Assembly (NCBI RefSeq): GCF_013426205.1
Contig: NC_089426.1
Location: 3,844,001-3,908,000, forward strand
Reading direction: 5' to 3'
Length of the DNA: 64,000 nt
Source of the DNA: Metarhizium brunneum
Taxonomy: Eukaryota; Ascomycota; Sordariomycetes; Hypocreales; Clavicipitaceae
Made by a program: the position numbers and the translations under genes. The notes below the pieces were generated by a model that saw only the letters and a list, made by a program, of their open reading frames with translations, had not been told where the DNA came from and ran no database searches. Below are positions 1 through 13,772 of this stretch, in pieces. The first letter of the stretch is position 1. The number at the start of each line of letters is the position of its first letter.

Positions 1-39
1 CAAGGGCGAGCGAACCTTGGCAACCATCGTATCCGCCAT
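1..39 (-). CDS. possible first codons of a gene running off the left edge
   Basis: On the minus strand an ATG at 39-37 opens a frame of 13 codons (MADTMVAKVRSPL) that stays open to the window edge. The bases before it, CACCAACACCAAC, are a favourable fungal start context. The upstream minus-strand DNA (about 300-350) is pyrimidine-rich, as many fungal promoters are. Nothing identifies the product. The frame is too short to exclude chance. Confidence 0.3.
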   Translation of the reverse strand, partial: MADTMVAKVRSPL

Positions 40-3004
40 GTTGGTGTTGGTGATGTCGTAGGAATTAGCACATAATATTCGGGGTTAGCTATTTCAGTTC
101 GTCGACGTCGTGTTTCTGGCCGTTGGCGGTGATGTTTCTTTTTTTTTCCTCCTCCCAGTCGCGCTGGCTGTTAATGATAGCAGACAATACAGGTCGAAAA
201 CGAAGTTTATGGAAGGCAACGCGGTGGAAAGTCGGAACCAGAGGGGCCAAGATCAACCCGACGAAGGCGAAGGTTAAGTGTCGGTGGCGCACACGACAGC
301 AAAGAAAGAGAGGGAAAGAGAAGAGAAGAAAAAGGACAACTACAAAGGTCGAGGACCGTCTGGTTGGGAGGAGCAGAAAGGGCAATGGAGCCGAGTACGT
401 AGATGAAGCAGAGCACTGGAGGACAGGACGGGGGACCAAGAATGCGACACTGTCTAGGTCATGAGCTGAAGTGGAAGTATGTACGGAGTGGCAGAGGCGT
501 AGAGTGGAAGCGCAATCCTCTCCACCGACGTGGAAATCTGGAATGCAATGTTTACTTTGAGAAAGTGGCGGCAGGTGTTTTGGACCAGATATGCCATGGC
601 GCAAGGGAGACGGGATGGTCAGTTGGCTGGCACTCGGCTGGCACTGGCTGGCACTGGAACTTAAGAGGTCAGACCAGGATAAGTGACTGGCATCTGTAGA
701 AATAGCGAAGAGGTGCTGCCAGCTGTCGGCACTGAGAGAACCTGGCGGGTGGGGAAATGTTTAAGAAGCATGAGAGAACAAAAGTCGAGATCATGACGGG
801 GATTGGCGATGGTGGCCAGGAAGGCATACTAGGCGCACCATTCTTGGCCGCATTCCAGTTGCCAGCGCCGACAAATGGAATCCCGCCAGCAAAAGTCCAG
901 CCTTGCCGACTTGCCCGACCACTTGACTTTGCCAGCGTACTTGTTTGCCTGCTGCTGCTGCTACTTCACCACTCCGGCGGCGGCAATGAGTTGTGCAATT
1001 GGGACAGAGCAAGAAAAAAAAAGATGAAGCCAATGATGCGTCTCGTTCGGATGGCTTACTTGCTAGGCCAGGCACCTCCTTCCTACATTGTCTTGGTACC
1101 CATTATTGCCCACCGTACTGTACCTGCAATAATGGGGCCCGAAGATCCCAAGGCCGCCAAGAATTGCAATACTATTGCAGCTTGCAATTTCCTTAAACTC
1201 TCCCTGGTGACAGGAACAGATTCCAACGACCACCTTTTGCACCCAAAATAGGGTTTGGTAGCCGACGAATATCAAGTCGCCAGGGCTCGGCGGGTGATGT
1301 GTCGAATTTGGTAATATGTTTGTTTGTTTGTGCCCTCACTGGTATCAACCGTCAACAACGCAGTACCAAAAATAATGTTGCCAACTGCTACCCTTTCGAC
1401 AACGAGAACGCTATGCCCCGAAGGAGCGCGGCGGGTGTGGATAGCAGTCACATTGCCGAAGGCAAATTTGAGACTGGAATTCAAGGGATGAGATGATGAG
1501 ATGATGCTGCCCCAGATAAACAGCACTCGGGACAAGTCCAGTTATGACTAAGCAGCGGCTCGTGGTGGTGTGGTGGCTTTTATTTTGCCGCGCTCTCTCA
1601 CTCTCTGCCAGGCTGCCTCAATCAAAGCTCTAGCATTGGGCCATTACTTGACGCTCCTTGATCCAGAATACGGACATCCTACGACCAAGAGTGTGGAGCC
1701 GTGTGCTCTGTATGTACTACATCGTACAAAAACGAACCACGAGATCCGCAAATAGAAGCCTTCGTCGAATTGGCAATCAAACGTCACACGTCCAGTTTGT
1801 GGTCTCGCGAAGTTTGGCGACACGGCCAAATGAACGCAGGTTGATAGTCCTTTTATCCATTTCGATGATGCTTCTATTTTGCCGCTGCTATGTCTTTAGC
1901 TCCATTGCTACCGTTCCTCGAGGACGGGTTGGAGGATCATGCTGAGACAATTATGTCAATACACTCAACTATCGGTTGTTAAAGCACGACTGACCCGGCG
2001 TTGGACCACCGCTTCACTGCCTGTTCGTGCTCATCGTTGGACTGAAGCCAACAGCTAAGCTAGCCTTGATGCTTGATTGATTCCCCAATACGTTTAAACC
2101 CTGTGAGCCTAGCCTGATATGCTTCTAACTCGAGCTGACGTCCTCACATGACGCAACGTTAGGCCCAATGTCTTTCCCATTCGTTGCTCCATGTCTAGAC
2201 ATCTGCATTAATCCATGATTTGGTAACTTGCTCCACCGTCCCAGGTTTTCGGGTCGTTCGCAATCCCCGTACCAGGTTTCGTGCTGCCCACATTCTCCAG
2301 GTTTTCAAATAACGATGATCGGGGTGATGGCGCGCTATATACTTGAATACAGAGCCGTTCTATTCGCAATTTCCTTCTTCTTCCCCCCAGTATCTTGCTC
2401 CTTGGGCACTGCAGCCAGGAATGTCGCAGTAGTGTTGGTAAAGGGATGGACGAGGCCCAGCACAAGAATTTTGACGAGTCCCCTAGTGGCTTCAAGCTTT
2501 TGTCTGGCGTTTCCCCTACCCTATAACCACACTCATCGCAGGTTAGTCCCTTGTTTGACCCCAAACTCATCGTGTGAGCACCTCCTAGGATTGGGTAGAC
2601 CTCTGTAATCTTGGTATACGGTATTTGTCTAAGTTCACTATAGTTGCCAAAATGTTGTGCTTATTGTGTGTTTCCAACGCGATAAAAGGAGCGAGTTGAG
2701 TACTATGTATCTTAGGTATCCACGACCATGCTTATGCCTACCTGGGCACTTATATAAGCAGGCAACAAAGCAGTCAGACACTTACAAAGAAGGGCGGCAT
2801 AATGACAAAAGAGGTACATAAAGAGGAACCATGATTTTCGAATTTAATGTGGCCATTGACCTCTAGGCCGCAACAGAGTCCAGGGAGCCGACAGTTCTGC
2901 GGAGAAAGTCACTCAAACTTGATCGAGGTTGGCTTAGCTCCGGGAACTAAATGAGGGAGCATTCTTAACTACAAATTAGACTGTAGATTCTCAACAACAA
3001 GCAA
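40..3004. other. intergenic region without a supportable gene
   Basis: The reading frames here are short, overlap on both strands and show no recognisable protein family, so I call no gene. The stretch holds a three-copy tandem of GGCTGGCACT at 625-655, and one 8-base match (TACGGAGT, 482-489) to the dispersed 9-mer described elsewhere. The first few hundred bases could serve as promoter for the possible gene leaving the left edge. Confidence 0.5.
625..655 (+). repeat. short tandem repeat, GGCTGGCACT x3
   Basis: Three consecutive copies of a 10-11 base unit are visible (625-635, 636-645, 646-655). The first has one extra C. No coding context. Confidence 0.8.
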
Positions 3005-3086
3005 GCGTAATTGGTTTAGTGGTAAAATTCTCCGTTGCCATCCGAGCAACGTCGGGGAGCCCTGGGTTCGATTCCCAGATTACGCA
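3005..3086 (+). tRNA. tRNA-Gly (anticodon GCC) with an 11-nt intron
   Basis: The acceptor stem GCGTAAT pairs with ATTACGC, followed by discriminator A. The D arm is GTTT-AGTGGTA-AAAT and the T arm is CTGGG-TTCGATT-CCCAG. The anticodon stem CTCCG/CGGGG closes only if an 11-nt intron (TCCGAGCAACG) directly after position 37 is removed, which leaves anticodon GCC in a normal 7-base loop. The mature length is then 71 nt. A T-run follows 13 bases downstream. Confidence 0.92.
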
Positions 3087-3099
3087 AGCAACTTAGCTC

Positions 3100-3104
3100 T
3101 TTTT
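3100..3104 (+). terminator. RNA polymerase III terminator of tRNA-Gly
   Basis: A run of five T lies 14 bases after the discriminator base of the tRNA-Gly gene, the usual form and place of a Pol III stop signal. Confidence 0.7.
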
Positions 3105-3929
3105 GCCTTCCACTGTGGGACGGTCTCCGGAAAGAGGGTAAACTAATACAGATTTATTTGGCAGCTTTCTGGCAGCCTTGGCTTATTTTTTTTTATACAA
3201 CTTAATACTTGTGATCTTATTTGATTTCAAGAGGGAAATAATAAGTCATTTAATATAGTAGTAATACGGTTCATGGCACCGAGCGTGGTGATCCTTTTTC
3301 TGTAGCGGTCAGGGGCACTTGCTTACCGAAAAAAAGAAAAAAAAGAAAAAAAGGTGAGAGCTCTCGCGCCGTGGAAAGAATTGGATTTGGCTACGGGTTA
3401 CCGCTTGTTCCGAGCAGGGCTTCAAAGTCCATTTCAAGGGCTACCCCAGATAACATACTGGCATATTAATCCTATGGCCAACTTCATTATTCTTTCAGGG
3501 CTTTTGTGACTTGGCAAGGTGCTTGTCCTCCTTAGCCTCATAAAGCTCGTGTTCCTTCTAATACTGCGTGTAGTGCTCACACTTTTTCGCCCGACGTTGC
3601 ACCTCAGACGCTAGAGCTCCATTGCCATCGTTGTGAAGCCTCTCTCAGACGAAGTTGAGAAGATTCTGGCCGATTCTAACAGCCTCTCAAGTGATGTAAG
3701 AGAGAGCTTTTAGATGCCAGGGAGGTACATGTATCTACAATGGTGCTTACAGGCGAAACAGGGGTCCATCAGCCCCACTTTCCCTCCAAGCCCGCCAACA
3801 CTTGGTGGGGGTGAACACCGCGTGCTCACGCGTCTCCAAAAGTCGATTTCATGAGTTTCCTGAATAGTGGCGCTTCATCGCACATCCATACGGGGCCGAA
3901 CTGCAAGAATCTCTTCCCCTCGAGGCGCC
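3105..3929. other. intergenic, AT- and homopolymer-rich
   Basis: This holds T-rich and A-rich stretches (T-run near 3187, interrupted A-run near 3330-3351) and an AT-rich patch around 3190-3275. I see no gene. The last few hundred bases presumably include the smc5 promoter and leader. Confidence 0.5.
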
Positions 3930-7468
<3,539 letters not shown>

Positions 7469-8371
7469 TTGTATTTGATTGGTATGGTGCTTAGGTAGGC
7501 AAGGGATGGGGGAGGACATGGCGTTTGGGAACGGGAAGACAATGGTATATGAATGATGAGAAGGCCGAAGGGGTGAGTATATGTAATCATGGTCAGAGCG
7601 ACTTGGTGCAAGCATTGGCTTTTCAGACTCGCATGACAAGCGTGTGAGGTGTATAATGGCCGTTTGGAATATACAGTTCCTCCTTTCTTTGCAAGACTTG
7701 CCATCATTGATGGGTACGTACGTACGTTTAGATTCGTGCACTTATACTATGGTGGTCAGATGTCGTCGCAGGTCGTGGCACGATTTTCAATCTGGCCGGT
7801 GTTTATTTCCCTCCTTTGAACCTCTTTTCTAATCAGGCCCCCGTCTTCTGCGGCGCAGCAAAACAAGTAGAGACATGCACCGTGCATGCGTTTATGCAGA
7901 CGCTCCTCTGACATTTTCAGCCTTTCTCCCGCGCCTTGCTTGCTCCCTGGACGGAATCCCCGCCGCCAGGTACTCGTCGTTGACGATGAGGCTACAGCCA
8001 GATAATGTGGTAGTAGTCCGTTGGGAATAAGTTGTACCTAATATAATACTTGATATAAAGCACTGGCAAAGTATTGCCCTGACCACTTAGCTGAAGTGTC
8101 TTGATTGAAAGTTGCACTTTAATAATTAGCTGTATTAATCCTATTAAATGTGCAAAGGTGCAGAGCATTTGTGATTTAATACAAATTTGCCGCATTGTCT
8201 TTGATGGGTAAACCGGAGGTTTAGTACTTCCATCGCTGGCAACTAGTACGTATAGTTAAGCCATGGTTTAATTGAGAATACAACGTTTTGTGCATAAATA
8301 AATTTGTGTACTTATAGACATTGTACTAAATTTGCATTGCGCGACGCTAGTATACAATCATCATTTTCTTA
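7469..8371. other. intergenic between smc5 and the isomerase gene, with an AT-rich island
   Basis: This is tail-to-tail spacing between two convergent genes. The part from about 8030 to 8370 is strikingly AT-rich, with many TA steps and no open frame of interest, unlike the mixed-composition DNA on both sides. It may be an old repeat worn down by C-to-T mutation, but no repeat family is recognisable. Confidence 0.5.
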
Positions 8372-9452
8372 CTAGAGCTTCTCGAATGTCGGTGCCTTCT
8401 TCGACATTAACGCCTTGATAGCGTCAGGAACGTCCTTTGTTTGAACCACTGCCGTATTATAAGCCAGCTGGTACTGAAGCCCTAATCAAATTATTTCACA
8501 TCAGCGCTCTTTTCTATAAACGGAAGCACCGGAAGCAGGCCTGATACGTACCTTCTGCAACAGTGCGACCTCGACTGTAATCCAGGAAATGTTTGACCGC
8601 CTGCACGGCCACCGGGCTCTTTCCGCCCAGGCTTCTCGCGACCCTGAATGCTTCCACAAGAGCATCTTGCTTTGTCGGGAGGACGCTGCCCACAAATCCA
8701 ACACGGTAGGCCTCATCCGCGCCGAAATTCCTGCCCGTCATGGCTACTTCCTTGACCCAGGTATACGAGCCTACGACCTTGGGTAGACGCGCCAGAATCC
8801 CAATATCAGAGGCGATGCCGAGGTCGACCTCTTTCACGCAGAAGACCGTGTCTTTGGAGCATATGCGAATATCGGCAGCCGAGCAGATGTCGGCTGTCAC
8901 TCCGAGCGCAAAGCCATGCAGCACACAGATGACAGCTGGATGGATTGTATCCTGTTAGCGAAATCCTACAGTTGAGCGCTTTTTTCTCAACTGGTAAAAG
9001 CGACCGGATACTAGGTATTGCAGGAAAAGGATGCGTACGTTTCTCACACTTCTCAATACTCGTGATACAATCCTGAAACTCGATTCCGAACCGTCGAAGG
9101 GCAGCTGCTCGTCTGGCGGGGTCCGCGTACTCCTCTGGCCGCGGAACGAAGGGTGAACCTTCCTTGGCAACCCATTTAAGATCTATGCCGACGGAAAATG
9201 CTTTTTCGCCGGATCCTGAAAATACCACCGCGCGAACAGAAGGGTCTACAGAGAGACGATCAAATACAGATCGCAGTTCCAGCCATACCCTAAAATATAT
9301 TAGCACAGATGTGATGAGGGGCATTGTAGGTTGTAGCCGTCTACTTGCTCTTGGGAAAGTGCGTTTAATTTGTCAGGTCGATTGATTTCAACATGAGCCA
9401 CCCATGGCTCGGGAACGGTGACTCTGAAATGGGTGTAGCCGTTTTCTCCCAT
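8372..9452 (-). CDS. delta(3,5)-delta(2,4)-dienoyl-CoA isomerase-like crotonase (ECH1 type)
   Basis: A crotonase-fold enzyme, probably the auxiliary beta-oxidation isomerase acting on unsaturated fatty acyl-CoAs in peroxisome or mitochondrion. Exons on the minus strand: 9452-9349, 9289-9039, 8935-8552 and 8481-8372, giving 282 aa. The oxyanion-hole segment FSVGIDL is in exon 2. Residues D134, E154 and D162 match the three acidic catalytic positions of mammalian ECH1 (Asp176, Glu196, Asp204), with identical spacing. Intron 1 closes in phase only with a GC donor (GCAAGT at 9348-9343) and the acceptor at 9291-9290. The nearby GTAGAC donor gives the wrong phase. The C-terminus is FEKL, which resembles but does not match the usual peroxisomal SKL signal. 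A related crotonase with another substrate is possible. Confidence 0.88.
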
Positions 9453-9637
9453 TTTGATGGTTCGCGCACAAGATATAAAGAGTTCTGCTGTCTGCGCGGG
9501 TGAAGAAGTAAATGGAATTTACACGGCACATTGATGGATATAAATACTCCTCCACGTTATTCTTGCACAGAATAACCATTGCCTGGTTCCTCGGCCTGGC
9601 GCTGTGGGGATCCGAGGCTGTATGCGGAATTATTGCG

Positions 9638-9700
9638 AAAAAATGGGCGTGGCCACGCCACAAGTAATTGTCTGTTGATACCCCCTATATCCTGCGACAG
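9638..9700 (+). repeat. left terminal inverted repeat
   Basis: This matches the reverse complement of 10042-10105 with only a few differences. The core GGGCGTGGCCACGCC is itself nearly palindromic. Confidence 0.85.
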
Positions 9701-10041
9701 GAATTCTAAAGTCGCGGGTCCCCGCAAACTAGCGCTGCCGCGTCGGGGTGATGACTTGACAGTGACATGTACCGCTACCGGCTGTAATTGTAACTATTGT
9801 CGGAAACACTCACAAAAGTCGGGTTGATTAGTGATCCCGATGTAGACCTCGACATGCTCTGTCCTGTCGCTGCCGGCGGGCCGAAGTGGAGAATCGTGTC
9901 GGCCGAGATCTGGTGGCCCGGGTACGCCACCACGTCAACGGCCGTGTACAGCGCTGGTTGGCTGGCCGTCGACCCACTTACGTCCGGGCTGGAAGATTCA
10001 AAGTGTGGCTTGCCATTGCCTCTGAAAGGCTACAGTGGTCT

Positions 10042-10105
10042 CTGTCGCAGGATGTAGGGGGTACTAACAGACAATTACATGTGGCGTGGCCACGCCCATT
10101 TTTTT
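10042..10105 (-). repeat. right terminal inverted repeat
   Basis: Read on the minus strand it begins AAAAAAATGGGCGTGGCC and ends CCTGCGACAG, as the left repeat does on the plus strand. Confidence 0.85.
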
Positions 10106-10844
10106 GTGCAACAGCCTCCATGTTCAGGTTCCACCGGTTTCTGTCTAATGGTGTTTGTTACACAAGGGATGTTATAAGCGGTCAATCCTTTGGGCAGCAG
10201 CTCAGGCCCGCATTAGGAAAACCTGCCTGCTGAGTAACGTGCCAATTAGGCCAGCGCCCTTTTACCTCTATTTACAATACAGCTGTGTGTAAAAGATAAA
10301 CGAGCGGTGGAACTTTGACCTGCAAATCCTGCTATGCCATTGTGTTGGCAAAGGCATTCATTAAACCCATAACAGGGGGAACAAGGGTCAAATACATACA
10401 TGCTGTCAAACTCACTTGCTGCATACTACAGAGTCGACTTTATTAGAAATAGTCCTCATACAGCTACATGTAACCTTCCCAAAAGAAGGACTGACATTCG
10501 AGAGGTGCTTGATCGGCAGGACCTCCTCACAACAGCCCTTTAAATCCGCAAAAGTGCGTTGAGTTGGGTGTCCCAAACTTCTGTTGCTTGAGACGTACCA
10601 GGCCTACGTACGGAGTACTAGTTGCCAGGTATTCCGGAAAAGTGTAGCCAACGCATCTTCGCACATGTAAAGGGACGGGGGAAAACATGCCGTGTTAGGT
10701 GATGCCTCGAATAATCTCTGGCGCGTAAGATATCCGGTTGTCACACGGCCAAGGGCCCTGAACAAAGGTATCGGACCGCAAAGGTTACACAACAACAAAG
10801 AAAGGTATCACGAGTGACCGGAGCCGGACTATAAGTGTCGCACC

Positions 10845-10915
10845 AAAAAATGGGCGTGACCACGCCACATATACTCCGTATTGATGTGTTGGTACCCCCT
10901 ATGTCCTGTGCGACA
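10845..10915 (+). repeat. solo terminal repeat of the same element family
   Basis: AAAAAATGGGCGTGACCACG, then TACCCCCTATGTCCTG and GCGACA, match the left repeat of the neighbouring element in order and orientation. No partner end is found nearby, so it is a solo or deleted copy. It is 7 nt longer than the other two repeats between CACGCCACA and TACCCCCTA; the extra bases are CTCCGTA next to a TA. Confidence 0.75.
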
Positions 10916-11466
10916 ATAAGCAAGGACTGCCTCAGGCAGCAGCCCTCATCTACTTCTTGTATTTATAGACTTCCAGCCCCTCACCGCCTCCCAGAAATCC
11001 AAGGACCTTTGATATCTTTAGGTCGATTATTGAATTGATGATGTTTAAACACACGTTCTGAGCCCAGTTACCTATCCTTGTCACGCCGGTCTAGTGCTAT
11101 TACTCACCTACAGATGTCACGCGTGCAACTAACAAAGCGAGCAAGGAGAACCAGCACAACATCGAAAGAACCAGGATCAATGTCCGCGGCATTGAAGTCC
11201 GTGGTATTCCGTGCGGAGCCGCCGGGAGTGCGCCGAGACCTTGCATACGTAATGCATGTCAACCGTCCCAGTACCATCTCCAGATGTACGGTGCTTGACC
11301 TCTTTGGAGTGATCAAATAGGGGTAAATCAGCGTGCCAAGTGTACCAGACTTGGCTCGTCTATTAATTACCCCAGCGATTGTCTCACACCTACAAAAAAA
11401 AACATAGGTCTCAATAAATAACTTTGTCACCTACACAGGCAAAAAATACCGAAACATCCAAGCGGC
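10916..11466. other. intergenic between the repeat cluster and tRNA-Ser
   Basis: No gene is supported. The longest frame, on the minus strand across 11104-11430, has no recognisable domain. Confidence 0.4.
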
Positions 11467-11472
11467 AAAAAA
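11467..11472 (-). terminator. RNA polymerase III terminator of tRNA-Ser
   Basis: Six T on the minus strand, seven bases past the discriminator of the tRNA-Ser gene. Confidence 0.7.
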
Positions 11473-11479
11473 CGAAATA

Positions 11480-11586
11480 CGACACCTGCAGGATTCGAAC
11501 CTGCGCACACGAATGTAATGCCTGATTCAACACGCCTGTTCTCAGGCTGTAGCAGGGCATCGCCTTAACCACTCGGCCAAAGTGTC
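11480..11586 (-). tRNA. tRNA-Ser (anticodon GCT) with a 26-nt intron
   Basis: The acceptor stem GACACTT pairs with AGGTGTC, followed by discriminator G. The D arm is typical of class II tRNAs (GGCCGAGTGGTTAAGGC). The anticodon stem ATGCC/GGCAT encloses a loop with GCT. It closes when a 26-nt intron after position 37 is removed; this intron itself contains complementary GCCTG/CAGGC. A long variable arm (TACATTCGTGTG region) and a T arm with TTCGAAT support serine over other GCT readings. Confidence 0.9.
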
Positions 11587-11804
11587 ATGGTTAAAAACCG
11601 GGGCTTGCCATATCTCGCTCCTAATTAGGTTTTCAAAGGTGCGACTAGCGAAAGTGGAAGATGCAGATACAGTGGCATCTGGTTTGGTTCTGTTGGATTG
11701 CACCTGCCACGATTTATGCATGTCAATTTGCATACTACCTAAATCGTCACGTAAGTGATGGCAAGCTTCATTTTATTATTGGTGAAATGGTGTATGGAGT
11801 TAAA

Positions 11805-12806
11805 TCAATCTGACTTTTTGCTCAGCTCCACTGCTCGCTCGTTCCTCATAACACCCTGCAACACCCGGCCCTCCAACCATTTTGGCAAGACGGTGAAACC
11901 AACGGTTTGCAGTGCGTGAGACCAATATCCAATGACACACCCGTGCCCATAGCCAGCCCGACTGAGAGCAGCGCGTGCCATATCTTGAGCGCTGGGCGTG
12001 AATAACGAAGGCTCCTCTTTGTAGGCCGCCACACCCGTCACCCTGCCAACTCTGACCCCAAGCAATTCAACCTGATCCGATCCAGGGCCGTGGCCAAGGG
12101 GCATCTCAAGAGATACGGACCGGGTTAGAGTCATGAGAAACTGCTTACTTGACCCGTAGGATGACAGCAATGGAAATCCAGTATCCGCCAAGGAACTGAT
12201 GTTGATGATGAGAGATGGTCCGTTGCGGCAGAGAGTAGGGAGGAACTGTCGCATCATGTGGAGTGGGAAGCTGGCGTTTAGACTGACGTTTCTGGTGATT
12301 CGCTCCTCTGACGAGTCCATCAACAGTCTGTAAATGGGACTGGTTGACATGCCACCGGCATTGTTGATCAGGACGGTGAGATGCAGACCCTCCAATTCCG
12401 CTCCTATAGCTTTAAAGTCTAGAGCCTCGCTGTTTTGGCCATGTTGCTCACTCGGGATGCAGTTGGTACAAGCCACTTTGCTGGCATCCGCGACCAGGAT
12501 CCTGAAAGATCTGCTGGGATGCTTTTTCTGCAAACCATCCTTGACAGAGTTCAGCTTGCCGGGATTTCTGCCATGCAGCACCACGTTGAATCCATGGGTA
12601 GCGAGTTCTTGTGCAAATGCTGCGCCTATGCCGTCTGATGCGCCCGTGACCAAGGCCCACGGTGAGTCGCCATTGGGGGCAACGTGAGCAAACCGATGCA
12701 GCCGCGAGGGAAGGATATAGATGCCAACTAGGTGTATTAATTTGATCAGAATATAAGAAGCCGTGAGCCACCCGAGGGCGACTATTGGACTCGGAGATTG
12801 CGGCAT
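11805..12806 (-). CDS. short-chain dehydrogenase/reductase, 3-ketoacyl-CoA reductase-like
   Basis: An intron-less 333-aa NAD(P)-dependent SDR. A hydrophobic segment at about residues 8-30 suggests an ER membrane anchor. The nucleotide-binding motif TGASDGIG is at 54-61, NNAG at 148-151, and the catalytic set Ser204/205, Tyr217 and Lys221 (YGSSK). The domain plan (N-terminal anchor, then SDR) resembles 17-beta-HSD type 12 and very-long-chain 3-oxoacyl-CoA reductases. The substrate cannot be read from sequence, and the essential fatty-acid-elongation reductase may be another gene. The frame starts at the first ATG of the open frame. The upstream gene is divergent rps4, with a monooxygenase relic between them. 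Confidence 0.85.
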   Translation of the reverse strand: MPQSPSPIVALGWLTASYILIKLIHLVGIYILPSRLHRFAHVAPNGDSPWALVTGASDGIGAAFAQELATHGFNVVLHGRNPGKLNSVKDGLQKKHPSRSFRILVADASKVACTNCIPSEQHGQNSEALDFKAIGAELEGLHLTVLINNAGGMSTSPIYRLLMDSSEERITRNVSLNASFPLHMMRQFLPTLCRNGPSLIINISSLADTGFPLLSSYGSSKQFLMTLTRSVSLEMPLGHGPGSDQVELLGVRVGRVTGVAAYKEEPSLFTPSAQDMARAALSRAGYGHGCVIGYWSHALQTVGFTVLPKWLEGRVLQGVMRNERAVELSKKSD

Positions 12807-13309
12807 TGGTATTGAGGTGACGACGGGTTCGTGCTAAGCAAGGGCGGGAGAAGGGGCTGGCGTTTAGCAACGGCTTCTGTTCAATCCACCAACAGACAAT
12901 GGTACGGTGGATGCGTTCGTTGATTCGAGCGGCAATTGTAAAATTGGTAGAATTGAAACAGGTGAGAGTCGAGCGAGGAGGTGGTGAGGTTACATATGGG
13001 ATTGGAGCTCGGTATGTTCATGTGACGACGACGCCATTGAACGACGCCGCAGTGTGAAATGCCTGGGGCACGTTGTGCAACCCTCAGTACGTATCCCGTC
13101 ATCAACCCATTTCTGCAATCTGCTCCAGCATCATGGATCGTGCCGCCTCAACCGGATCTTGCAAGTCGATATTCCATAGCCCACCTGAATCTTTTTCTTC
13201 AATTCTGTTTCAGTTTCTCGGAATCATCGTCGATACCCTCGTACAACAGACACATTATTTCGGCGTTCTTGCTGCTGTCACCACCCGTTGGCTCCGCAGC
13301 CGCCTAATG

Positions 13310-13530
13310 TTATCGTATGCATAAAACGCCCGCTTCGTGTTCTAGACTCATGACAGACGGATCAGCCAGAATTTCGGCCAAGAAGTGCGCCTCTTCAATG
13401 GCTTGCCGGCGCCAGCCCTGGCGAGGAGTCGTTGCATGCGTCGCATCTCCCAGGATGGCAACTAAGGTGGAGATATCTGGACGCTCGACCAAGGCCCGTT
13501 GCGGAGACACCAAGGCAAGGAAGGGTAAGG
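13310..13530 (-). pseudogene. C-terminal relic of an FAD-dependent monooxygenase
   Basis: On the minus strand a frame encodes ILGDATHATTPRQGW followed by RRQAIEEAHFLAEIL. This is the FAD-ribityl binding GD motif and the following helix of salicylate-hydroxylase-type flavin monooxygenases. The N-terminal nucleotide-binding part (GxGxxG) and most of the protein are absent. The DNA directly upstream is instead the promoter of rps4. I read it as a truncated relic, not a working gene. Confidence 0.65.
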
Positions 13531-13772
13531 GGAGTTCGAGTTTGTCACGTGATATATCACATGGGCAACCTGCTCTTGAATCTTCGCTTCTGGTAGCAGA
13601 ATTGCGGGGATTGTAGGGCACAAAGCCCCCCTCTCGCGTTGACACTAGCGTCGCCTGCGGAAAAAAAAGAGAAAGCTGTGGCCCCGATATTTGCACTCGC
13701 CGCACTCGTTGGCTCAACTTGGACTTTGGACTTTTTCCTCATCACGCCCATCGCCAACAGGTAGTCGACAAA

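Larger units (their letters stand above)
9638..10105 (+). mobile_element. non-autonomous inverted-repeat element (MITE-like), about 0.47 kb
   Basis: The two ends are near-perfect inverted copies of about 63 bp: 9638-9700 and 10042-10105. Each starts with an A-run followed by TGGGCGTGGCCACGCCACA and shares TACCCCCTA and CCTGCGACAG further in. The roughly 340-bp interior has no transposase frame. Similarity may extend a few bases outward (TTGC before the A-run on both sides), so the exact tips and the target duplication are uncertain. The superfamily is not assignable by eye. Confidence 0.8.

Noticed and set aside
89..604. 171-codon minus-strand open frame at the left end
   Set aside because: Low-complexity Ser/Leu/Phe-rich content caused by pyrimidine-rich DNA, and an opposing open frame on the plus strand.
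3867..3929. N-terminal extension of smc5 from 3867
   Set aside because: The extended frame begins with GTG, not ATG. The first in-frame ATG is at 3930.
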